NCBI GenBank assembly: GCA_900539945.1
Contig: UQDV01000011.1
Location: 4,229 to 68,228, forward strand
Reading direction: 5' to 3'
Source of the DNA: an uncultured Faecalibacterium sp.
Lineage (GTDB): Bacteria > Bacillota > Clostridia > Oscillospirales > Ruminococcaceae
Length of the DNA: 64,000 bases
The notes under the pieces are model-generated. The model had not been told where the DNA came from. It searched no databases and worked only from the letters and a program-made list of their open reading frames with translations. Positions 33,991 to 41,396 of the stretch are shown piece by piece. A program made the translations under genes and the position numbers. Position 1 is the stretch's first letter; every line of letters starts with the position of its first letter.

Positions 33991-34019
33991 TTGACACTGC
34001 CCACAAAGCATGCTACCCT
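33991..34019 (+). promoter_or_regulatory. Promoter of the RpiB-family gene
   Basis: Consensus TTGACA at 33991-33996, 17 bases, TACCCT at 34014-34019. Confidence 0.7.
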
Positions 34020-34049
34020 AGTATACAAGAGCGGCTGTGTGCCGGGGAG

Positions 34050-34067
34050 GGGAAAGGTGCCTTTCCC
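34050..34067 (+). promoter_or_regulatory. Hairpin/palindrome in the RpiB-family leader
   Basis: GGGAAAGG TG CCTTTCCC is a perfect 8-bp repeat with two central bases, about 30 bases after the transcription start. It could be an operator or an RNA hairpin. Confidence 0.35.
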
Positions 34068-34146
34068 GGAGGGACAGGGCCGCGCAGAAGGTCCGCCTGC
34101 GTGAGGACAACAAAAAACTCTGAATCAGAAAAGGAGAGATCGTATC

Positions 34147-34779
34147 ATGAAGATCGCAATCATCAACGAGAACAGCCAGGCCCCCAAGAACGGCATCATC
34201 GAAGCAGCCCTGAAGAAGGTCGTGGAGCCCATGGGCCATGAAGTGGTCAACTACGGCATGTACTCCGACGCTTCTCCCCGCCTGACCTATGTGCAGTGCG
34301 GCATTCTGGCTGCTATCCTGCTGAACAGCGGCGCCGCCGACTTCGTCATCACCGGCTGCGGCACCGGCGAGGGTGCCATGCTGGCCCTGAACAGCTTCCC
34401 CGGCGTGATCTGCGGCCATGTGGAGGATCCCGTGGATGCCTACACCTTTGCTCAGATCAACGACGGCAACGCCGTGTCCATGCCGTTTGCCAAGGGCTTC
34501 GGCTGGGGCGGTGAGCTGAACCTGGAGTACACCTTCGAGAAGCTGTTCGGCTTTGGCTTCGGCAAGGGCTACCCCGCTGACCGCGTGGAGGCCGAGCAGA
34601 GCAACAAGAAGATCCTGGACGGCGTGCGTGCCGTGGCCTTCAAGCCCCTCATCGAGATCCTGAAGGGCATTGACCAGGCTCTGCTGAAGGGTGCCATTGC
34701 CGGTGAGCACTTCCAGGAGCAGTTCTTTGCAGACTGCAAGGATCCTGAGCTGGCTGCCTACGTCAAGACCCTGCTGTAA
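34147..34779 (+). CDS. RpiB/LacA/LacB-family sugar-phosphate isomerase
   Basis: A 210-residue cytoplasmic protein with the fold of ribose-5-phosphate isomerase B and galactose-6-phosphate isomerase. FVITGCGTGEGAMLALNSFPG carries the Cys of the GCGTGxG active-site loop, and GHVEDPVDAYTFAQINDGNAV matches the second conserved block. It is about 60 residues longer than RpiB (about 150), so it belongs to the extended group whose substrate is uncertain. AAAAGGAGAG precedes the start. A DUF1622 gene follows 20 bases downstream. Confidence 0.85.
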   Translation: MKIAIINENSQAPKNGIIEAALKKVVEPMGHEVVNYGMYSDASPRLTYVQCGILAAILLNSGAADFVITGCGTGEGAMLALNSFPGVICGHVEDPVDAYTFAQINDGNAVSMPFAKGFGWGGELNLEYTFEKLFGFGFGKGYPADRVEAEQSNKKILDGVRAVAFKPLIEILKGIDQALLKGAIAGEHFQEQFFADCKDPELAAYVKTLL

Positions 34780-34799
34780 GGGCCGGAGACGAGGACACC

Positions 34800-35198
34800 A
34801 TGCAGGAACTGTACCAACTCAATGCAACCATCACCCACTTTCTGGAGGGCTTTCTGGAAACAGCGGTGCCCATGATCGCAGGTCTGGCCGAAGTGGTCGG
34901 CCTGTTCATCATCATCACCAGCCTGGCCAAAGCCAGCTACCACTATGTGCGGGCGACCTTTTTCAACGACCACCACGACTTCCATCATGAAATGAGCAGC
35001 GGCCTGACCACCGCGCTGGAATTTCTGATGTCGGCCGAGATCGCTAAGACCTTCCTGCTGCAGAATCTGGAATCCGTCGTGCCGCTGGCAGCTACCTTCG
35101 CGCTGCGCGCCATGATGAGCCTGCTGCTGCACTGGGAGATGGAGGGCGGCCACCGCCCGGCCAATGCCAAGGGCGAAGAGGCTGGAGAAAAGAAATAA
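34800..35198 (+). CDS. DUF1622 membrane protein
   Basis: A 132-residue protein with two to three hydrophobic segments (about 20-45 and 95-112). FLMSAEIAKTFLLQ and the central segment around SGLTTALEF are typical of DUF1622. Function unknown. It may share a transcript with the RpiB-family gene (GGAGACGAGG ribosome region in the gap). Confidence 0.82.
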   Translation: MQELYQLNATITHFLEGFLETAVPMIAGLAEVVGLFIIITSLAKASYHYVRATFFNDHHDFHHEMSSGLTTALEFLMSAEIAKTFLLQNLESVVPLAATFALRAMMSLLLHWEMEGGHRPANAKGEEAGEKK

Positions 35199-35277
35199 CG
35201 GCAAAAAACATTTGCCAAACTTTTGCGGTGCAGGGGACATCGACGTTGTGAAAAACGTAAAACCTTGAGAGGAACCC

Positions 35278-35306
35278 TTGACACTTGTGCACAGACGGTC
35301 TATACT
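35278..35306 (+). promoter_or_regulatory. Promoter of the ammonium transporter gene
   Basis: Consensus TTGACA at 35278-35283, 17 bases, TATACT at 35301-35306. Confidence 0.8.
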
Positions 35307-35321
35307 CGTGCCATCGAAAGC

Positions 35322-35362
35322 AAAGGCGCTGACGGAAGCAATTCCGCCAGCGCCTTTTGTGT
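35322..35362 (+). terminator. Terminator-like hairpin in the amt leader (possible attenuator)
   Basis: AAAGGCGCTG-A-CGGAA pairs with TTCCG-C-CAGCGCCTTT around a GCAA loop and is followed by TGTGTTTTC. It sits about 10 bases after the predicted transcription start and 150 bases before amt. Confidence 0.7.
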
Positions 35363-35510
35363 TTTCGGGTGGATCTTGCCTTCGGGGGAAATAGAGGGTC
35401 CTCTGAGGGAAATGCATCGTTCCTGCGTGCATCCGGTACGGGGAACGGCACACGGCCGCAGGGGCTGGTGCCCTGCGGCATCACACGACTTGTGGGGAGG
35501 TATGACTGTT

Positions 35511-37250
35511 ATGTTCAGTTCCGTCAACACCTGTTGGACGCTGGTGGCAGCGTTCCTGGTCTACTTCATGCAGGCGGGTTTTGCCCTGTGTGAAGCCGGC
35601 TTTACCCGTGCCAAGAACACGGGCAACATCCTGATGAAAAACATGATGGACTTCTGCATCGGCACCCCGTGCTACTGGGTCATCGGCTTCGGCCTGATGT
35701 TCGGCGGCACCGGTGCCCTGATCGGCGGCTTTGATCCGTTCATCCAGGGCGACTACAGCCACCTGGGTCTGGACATCCCGCTGTGGGTGTACATCGTGTT
35801 CCAGACCGTGTTCTGCGCCACGGCAGCCACCATCGTGTCCGGCTCCATGGCCGAGCGTACCAACTTCAAGGCCTACTGTGTGTACTCCGCCGCCATCTCG
35901 CTGGTGGTATACCCCATCTGCGGCCACTGGATGTGGGGCGGCGGCTGGCTGCAGAGCATGGGCTTCCATGACTTTGCCGGTTCCGCAGCCGTGCACAACG
36001 TGGGCGGCGTCATCGCCCTGCTGGGTGCCTGGATGCTGGGCCCCCGCATCGGCAAGTACGACAAGGACGGCAAGCCCCACGCCATCCCCGGCCACAACCT
36101 GACAGCCGGTGCCCTGGGCGTGTTCATCCTGTGGTTCTGCTGGTTCGGCTTCAACGGCGGCTCTTCCCTGAGCCTGTCCACCGACGCTTCCATGACCATG
36201 ACCGGTCTGGTCTGCTTCAACACCAACCTGGCCGCTGCGGTGGCCACCTGTGTGACCATGATCTTTACCTGGGTGCGCTACGGCAAGCCCGATGTCTCCA
36301 TGACCCTGAACGGTTCTCTGGCCGGTCTGGTGGCCATCACCGCCGGATGCGACACCGTTTCGCCCTTCGGCGCATTCTTCATCGGCTTTGTAGCCGGTTT
36401 CCTGGTGGTGCTGAGCGTCGAGTTCTTCGACAACATCGCCAAGGTGGATGACCCCGTGGGTGCGGTCTCCGTTCATTTTGCAAACGGCGTGTGGGGCACC
36501 ATTGCGGTGGGCCTGTTCTCCACCGGTGCCAACACCGAGCATGCCGGCCTGTTCTGCGGCGGCGGCGTGACACAGCTGGGCACCCAGCTGCTGGGCCTCA
36601 TCACGGTGGACGCCTACGTTGTCATCGTGATGTTCATCATCTTCAAGATCCTTGACAAGACCATCGGCCTGCGCGTCCCCGCGGAGGTGGAGATCGACGG
36701 CCTGGACATCCACGAGCACGGCCTGGCTTCCGCTTACGCCGGTTTTGCCATCTCGGATGCCAATGCAGCTGCCATGGTGCCCAACGAGAACACCGACCTG
36801 GGTGAAGACGACGTGACCAGGGCCAGCGACCGCCAGATCAGCGCCGCCGTGCCGGTGGTGCGGGAGCCTGTGATCCAGGATGGCGTGTACGACACCGGCA
36901 TGCACAAGGTGTCCATCATCGCAAAGCTGTCCAAGTTTGACCAGCTCAAGACCGCCCTCAACGATCTGGGCGTCACCGGCATGACCGTGACCCAGGTGAT
37001 GGGCTGCGGCCTGCAGAAGGGCACCACCGAGAAGTATCGCGGCGTGCCTGTGGACAGCACCCTGCTGCCCAAGATCAAGGTGGAGGTCATTGTGTCCAAG
37101 ATCAGTGTGGATTCGGTGGTGGAAGCTGCCAAGAAGGCGCTGTACACCGGCCACATCGGCGATGGCAAGATCTTTGTCTACAACGTGACCCGCGTGGTCA
37201 AGATCCGCACCGGCGAAGAGGACTTTGCCGCGCTGCAGGACGTGGAGTAA
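35511..37250 (+). CDS. amt: Ammonium transporter fused to a PII-like domain
   Basis: A 579-residue fusion. Residues about 1-400 are an Amt channel with 11 membrane segments; pore histidines lie in DFAGSAAVHNVGG and AVSVHFANGVWG, and GFALCEAGFTRAKN is typical. After a variable linker, residues about 465-575 form a GlnB/GlnK-like domain (MHKVSIIAKLSKFDQLKTAL, VMGCGLQKGTTEKYRG, LLPKIKVEVIV, GDGKIFVYNV). The T-loop lacks the Tyr uridylylated in E. coli PII (a VPVDS stretch takes the place of AEY). The fusion would put a gating PII on each subunit. I chose 35511 over ATG 35502 because GGGGAGG lies nine bases upstream of it. Confidence 0.93.
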   Translation: MFSSVNTCWTLVAAFLVYFMQAGFALCEAGFTRAKNTGNILMKNMMDFCIGTPCYWVIGFGLMFGGTGALIGGFDPFIQGDYSHLGLDIPLWVYIVFQTVFCATAATIVSGSMAERTNFKAYCVYSAAISLVVYPICGHWMWGGGWLQSMGFHDFAGSAAVHNVGGVIALLGAWMLGPRIGKYDKDGKPHAIPGHNLTAGALGVFILWFCWFGFNGGSSLSLSTDASMTMTGLVCFNTNLAAAVATCVTMIFTWVRYGKPDVSMTLNGSLAGLVAITAGCDTVSPFGAFFIGFVAGFLVVLSVEFFDNIAKVDDPVGAVSVHFANGVWGTIAVGLFSTGANTEHAGLFCGGGVTQLGTQLLGLITVDAYVVIVMFIIFKILDKTIGLRVPAEVEIDGLDIHEHGLASAYAGFAISDANAAAMVPNENTDLGEDDVTRASDRQISAAVPVVREPVIQDGVYDTGMHKVSIIAKLSKFDQLKTALNDLGVTGMTVTQVMGCGLQKGTTEKYRGVPVDSTLLPKIKVEVIVSKISVDSVVEAAKKALYTGHIGDGKIFVYNVTRVVKIRTGEEDFAALQDVE

Positions 37251-37357
37251 GCTCCGCGGCATCTCCATGGGCCTTGGCATTGCGCCCACCCGGTTCACGG
37301 TGCCGGAGTTCCCGGCGGGGAATGACCGCGCTGGCAGAAATTTCACACCGGTGTCCC

Positions 37358-37386
37358 TTGATTTTTTGGGTCGGACGTGCTACAAT
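37358..37386 (+). promoter_or_regulatory. Promoter of the thrS T-box leader
   Basis: TTGATT at 37358-37363, 17 bases, TACAAT at 37381-37386. Confidence 0.7.
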
Positions 37387-37392
37387 CAGCGT

Positions 37393-37670
37393 AGTTTCAT
37401 CCTGTTTAAAATGTTGATGCGGACAAACCGAGGTCCCGCGCTCCATGCCGCAGAGAGGGCTGCCCCGCAAGGGTGCTGCAAGCAGCCTGCCATGTGCCGG
37501 ACTTCTACCACCGCAGAGTGCAGAGGCGAACCTCTGCCGGGCGTGCCCGTTACAGCACAGCGAGAGGCGCTGCCCGGGCCGGGCGGCGCAATTCGGGTGG
37601 AACCGTGGAACGCTGTGGACTTTTTCAGGCGCTTCATCCCGTTGGTAAATGCGGGATGAAGCGCTTTTTT
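37393..37670 (+). promoter_or_regulatory. T-box riboswitch upstream of thrS
   Basis: A leader of about 280 bases contains the T-box sequence ATTCGGGTGGAACCG (37591-37605), a long stem I with TTCTACCACCGC, where ACC is a likely Thr specifier codon, and the competing terminator. It senses uncharged tRNA-Thr by pairing with its CCA end. Confidence 0.9.
37629..37670 (+). terminator. T-box terminator of thrS
   Basis: GCGCTTCATCCCG / CGGGATGAAGCGC (37629-37641 and 37652-37664), followed by TTTTTTG. Confidence 0.9.
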
Positions 37671-37705
37671 GTTATCTGTTTTATCTGTCAAAGGAGAATG
37701 CAACC

Positions 37706-39496
37706 ATGAAGATCATCTATAAGGACGGCCATGTGGACGAGTGCCCGCAGGACCAGGAACTGCACGTCATCCGCCATACCGCAGCCCACATCATGGCACA
37801 GGCCATCAAGCGCCTGTACCCGCAGGCGGACTTTGCCTTCGGCCCCGCCACCGAGAACGGCTTCTACTACGACGTCGATCTGGGCGACCAGAAGCTGAGC
37901 GACGAGGATCTGGCCAACATCGAAAAAGAGATGCGCAAGATCGTCAAGGAGAACCTGCCCATCAAGCCCTTCATCCTGCCCCGTGCCGAGGCCGTGAAGC
38001 TGATGGAAGAGCGCAAGGAGAACTACAAGATCGAGCACATGGCGGACCTGGCCGACGAGACCGAGTTCAGCTTCTTCCAGCAGGGCGAGTATGTGGATAT
38101 GTGCATCGGACCTCACCTGACCTACACCAAGGCACTGAAGGCCTTCAAGATCACCCAGCAGTCCGGCGCGTACTGGAAGAACGACAAGGAAAACAAGATG
38201 CTGACCCGTATCAATGGTGTGGCTTTCCACAATCAGGAAGAGCTGGACGCCTGGGAGAAGGAGCAGCAGGAGGCCCGTGAGCGCGATCACCGCAAGATCG
38301 GCAAGGAGATGGGCCTGTTCATGACCGATGACCTGGTGGGCCGCGGCCTGCCTATGTTCCTGCCCGCAGGCTACACCGTCTGGCAGGAGCTGGAGAACTA
38401 TATCAAGGCCAAGGAGCGTGCACGCGGCTACCTGCACGTCATGACCCCCTGCATCGGCACCGTGAACCTGTACAAGACCTCCGGCCACTGGGATCACTAC
38501 CGTGAGAACATGTTCCCCGCCATGGAGATGGAGGGCGAGAGCTACGTCCTGCGCCCGATGAACTGCCCCCACCACATGATGATCTACGCAAATCATCCGC
38601 ACTCTTACCGCGACCTGCCCATGCGCATCGGTGAGATCGCACACGACTTCCGTTACGAGTCCTCCGGCACCCTGAAGGGCATCGAGCGCGGCCGTCACTT
38701 CTGCCAGAACGACGCCCATCTGTTCTGCACCCCGGAGCAGATCAAGAGCGAAGTGGCCGACGTGTGCAACCTGATCTTTGAGACCTACAAGGACTTCAAC
38801 ATCACCGATTACCGCTGCGTGCTGAGCCTGCGCGACCCCGCCGACAAGAAGAAGTACCACGACGATGACGCCATGTGGAACCACGCCGAGAACGCTCTGC
38901 GTGAGGTGCTGACCGAGCTGGGCATCCACTTCACCGAGGAGATCGGCGAGGCTGCCTTCTACGGCCCGAAGCTGGACGTGAACGTCAAGCCCGCCGTGGG
39001 TGCCGAGTACACTCTGTCCACCTGCCAGCTGGACTTCTGCCTGCCCGCCAAGTTCCACCTGACCTATGTGGACAAGGACGGCACCGAAAAGACCCCTGTG
39101 GTGCTGCACCGCGCCATCCTGGGCTCTCTGGACCGCTTCATGGCTTACCTGATCGAGGAGACCAAGGGCAAGTTCCCCACCTGGCTGGCTCCTGTGCAGG
39201 TCAAGGTGCTGCCCGTGTCCGAAAAGACCCTGGACTACGCCCAGGATGTTACGGAGAAGCTGGTGGAGGCCGGTGTCCGTGTGGCACTGGACGACGACAA
39301 CCAGAAGATCGGCTACAAGATCCGTGCCGCACAGCAGGTGGACCGTGTGCCCTACATGCTGGTGCTGGGTGCCAAGGAAGCCGAGGCCGGCAACATCTCG
39401 GTGCGTGACCGCAAGGGCGAGACCACCACGATGGAGCTGGATGCCTTCATTGCCAAGGTGACCGACGAGATCAAGAACCGCACCTACAACGCCTGA
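37706..39496 (+). CDS. thrS: Threonyl-tRNA synthetase lacking the TGS domain
   Basis: Charges tRNA-Thr and edits Ser-tRNA-Thr. At 596 residues it is about 45 shorter than the usual enzyme because the N-terminal TGS domain is absent: the editing domain begins almost at once with IRHTAAHIM (His24, His28) and continues to CIGPH. The class II core has the zinc-binding MNCPHHMM, motif 2 in DFRYESSGTLKGIERGR and motif 3 near the LGSLDRF segment; the anticodon-binding domain covers about 500-596. AAAGGAG fixes the start at 37706. It is controlled by the upstream T-box. Confidence 0.97.
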   Translation: MKIIYKDGHVDECPQDQELHVIRHTAAHIMAQAIKRLYPQADFAFGPATENGFYYDVDLGDQKLSDEDLANIEKEMRKIVKENLPIKPFILPRAEAVKLMEERKENYKIEHMADLADETEFSFFQQGEYVDMCIGPHLTYTKALKAFKITQQSGAYWKNDKENKMLTRINGVAFHNQEELDAWEKEQQEARERDHRKIGKEMGLFMTDDLVGRGLPMFLPAGYTVWQELENYIKAKERARGYLHVMTPCIGTVNLYKTSGHWDHYRENMFPAMEMEGESYVLRPMNCPHHMMIYANHPHSYRDLPMRIGEIAHDFRYESSGTLKGIERGRHFCQNDAHLFCTPEQIKSEVADVCNLIFETYKDFNITDYRCVLSLRDPADKKKYHDDDAMWNHAENALREVLTELGIHFTEEIGEAAFYGPKLDVNVKPAVGAEYTLSTCQLDFCLPAKFHLTYVDKDGTEKTPVVLHRAILGSLDRFMAYLIEETKGKFPTWLAPVQVKVLPVSEKTLDYAQDVTEKLVEAGVRVALDDDNQKIGYKIRAAQQVDRVPYMLVLGAKEAEAGNISVRDRKGETTTMELDAFIAKVTDEIKNRTYNA

Positions 39497-39513
39497 TAAA
39501 GGCTCATAACAAT

Positions 39514-39551
39514 GCAGAGGCCCCTGTTCCGGTTGGAACAGGGGCCTCTGC
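39514..39551. terminator. Terminator between thrS and the convergent membrane gene
   Basis: GCAGAGGCCCCTGTTCC / GGAACAGGGGCCTCTGC (39514-39530 and 39535-39551), a perfect 17-bp stem with weak T-runs on both sides. Confidence 0.8.
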
Positions 39552-39580
39552 TGCATTTATTGGAGAAAAATAGGAGAACG

Positions 39581-40111
39581 TCAGGCGGTCTCGCTCTGGG
39601 TGCGCTGCACGCTCTTGACGGCCAGTGCCTTGGCGGGCTTCATCAGCAGCACGCACACGCCGTTGAAGGCCAGCGAGCCGAGGATGTAGGTGGCAAAGAA
39701 CAGCGGCAGGTTGGCCGCGAAGGTCTCGGCGTCGATGCAGGCCACCGTGAGGTAGGCAAAGCCCACATTGTTGAGCACCTTGGGGGCGTAGGGGTGCAGG
39801 ATGATCAGCACGAACAGCACGACGGCCAGCGGGATGAGGAAGCCGAAAAAGCTGCCCAGCACCGGGGTGAGGAAGGTGATGGCCAGCAGGGCGATCACGG
39901 TGAACACCATGCCCACCAGACCGCCCAGCTCCACCGAGACGAAGCGGTCCTTGATGTCGCCCTCCATGGTGAACAGCATGATGTTGCTGAGGAAGATGAG
40001 CCAGCTGTACTCAAAGCCCACCACATGCAGGATGGAGTTGACGATGAGGATCCAGACCAGCAGCATCAGGCGGAAGCAGAGCAGGAAACGCTTGGTGACG
40101 GCTTCATTCAT
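39581..40111 (-). CDS. Integral membrane protein of unknown function
   Basis: A 176-residue protein with about five hydrophobic segments (about 12-30, 37-50, 65-85, 90-108 and 135-155). It shares the general look of DUF1097-type permease-like proteins, but I cannot assign it. AGAGGG precedes the start at 40111. The gene stands alone, convergent with thrS and divergent from the nucleotidyltransferase gene. Confidence 0.75.
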   Translation of the reverse strand: MNEAVTKRFLLCFRLMLLVWILIVNSILHVVGFEYSWLIFLSNIMLFTMEGDIKDRFVSVELGGLVGMVFTVIALLAITFLTPVLGSFFGFLIPLAVVLFVLIILHPYAPKVLNNVGFAYLTVACIDAETFAANLPLFFATYILGSLAFNGVCVLLMKPAKALAVKSVQRTQSETA

Positions 40112-40409
40112 GAGAATATCCCTCTTTCTTGATGATCGGAAAGTGTTTCTTGACAAGCAAAACTGGAAATTGACAGGTAAAACTTGCACTTAATGAAGCA
40201 AGTATACACGAAAGCAGAACGAAAAACAAGACTTTGGCAAGAATAAATTGCATATTTTGGAAATTTACGCTTGCGAAACTGCGCGCGGCCCCGCAGAACG
40301 GCCTGCGGCAGCCCCTTTGCACTTGCTCCGGAAGTGCAAAGGGAGTATAATAAAAACGTGGAATTCCCACCGCGCAGGCGGTGTTTGCAAAACAGAGGAG
40401 GAACTTGTT

Positions 40410-41330
40410 ATGAACAAACCGGTACTGGTCGTGATGGCGGCCGGCATGGGCAGCCGTTACGGCGGCATGAAGCAGATCGACCCCGTGGGCCCCAATGGAC
40501 AGGTCATCGTGGATTATTCGCTCTACGACGCCCGCCGCGCAGGCTTTGAGACCGTGATCTTTGTGATCAAGCACGAGATCGAGGATGCCTTCAAGGCCGC
40601 CATCGGGGACCGGGTGTCCAAGGCCATGAACGTGAAATACGCTTTCCAGCAGCTGGAAGAGCTGCCCGCAGGCTACACCGTGCCGGAAGGCCGGGTCAAG
40701 CCCTGGGGCACCTGCCACGCCGTGCTGTCCGCCAAGGATCTCATCGACGGCCCCTTTGCGGTGATCAACGCCGACGACTACTACGGCCCCGAGGCGTTCC
40801 GGGTGATGTACGATTACCTGTCCACCCACGAGGACGGCAGCTATTACGACTACTGCATGGTGAGCTACCTGCTCCGCAACACGGTGTCGGAGAACGGCAG
40901 CGTGGCCCGCGGCGTGTGCGTGACCAACCCGGACGGCACCCTGCACAGCGTGACCGAGCGCACCCGCATCGAGCCCTATGCAGACGGCGTGCACTACACC
41001 GAGGACGGCGGCGCAAGCTGGACCGACCTGCCGGGTGATACCCCTGTCAGCATGAATCTGTGGGGCTTTGGCAAGAGCTTCCTGGACGAGGCCGAGAACC
41101 GCTTTGCCGCATGGCTGGACGCAAATCTGCCGACCAACCCGCTCAAGTGTGAGTATTTCCTGCCGCTGGTGGTCACCGAACTGATCGAGGAAGGCAAGGC
41201 AAAGATCCAGGTGCTGCGCAGCACCGACAAGTGGTACGGCGTGACCTACCGCGAGGATAAGCCGCTGGTGGTGGAGGCCATTGCCCGCAAGACCGCCGAG
41301 GGCCAGTACCCGGAAAACCTCTGGGCATAA
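40410..41330 (+). CDS. Nucleotidyltransferase-fold sugar-phosphate enzyme
   Basis: A 306-residue protein with the NTP-transferase fold: VVMAAGMGSRYGGMKQIDPVG is the nucleotide-binding loop, GTCHAVLSAKDLI follows, and INADDYYG carries a metal-binding Asp pair. It resembles UTP/CTP sugar-phosphate nucleotidyltransferases, but the loop differs from GalU. Relatives in gut firmicutes are annotated as nucleotidyltransferases without a proven substrate. GAGGAGG fixes the start at 40410. Confidence 0.83.
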   Translation: MNKPVLVVMAAGMGSRYGGMKQIDPVGPNGQVIVDYSLYDARRAGFETVIFVIKHEIEDAFKAAIGDRVSKAMNVKYAFQQLEELPAGYTVPEGRVKPWGTCHAVLSAKDLIDGPFAVINADDYYGPEAFRVMYDYLSTHEDGSYYDYCMVSYLLRNTVSENGSVARGVCVTNPDGTLHSVTERTRIEPYADGVHYTEDGGASWTDLPGDTPVSMNLWGFGKSFLDEAENRFAAWLDANLPTNPLKCEYFLPLVVTELIEEGKAKIQVLRSTDKWYGVTYREDKPLVVEAIARKTAEGQYPENLWA

Positions 41331-41347
41331 ATTGAACCGAAAACAGC

Positions 41348-41381
41348 AAAAGAGCACCGTTCCGGCCGGAACGGTGCTCTT
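41348..41381. terminator. Bidirectional terminator
   Basis: AAAGAGCACCGTTCC / GGAACGGTGCTCTTT (41348-41362 and 41367-41381) around GGCC. The flanking T- and A-rich bases let it serve the nucleotidyltransferase gene and the convergent EAL/GGDEF gene. Confidence 0.85.
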
Positions 41382-41396
41382 TACTATTTTACGCTG

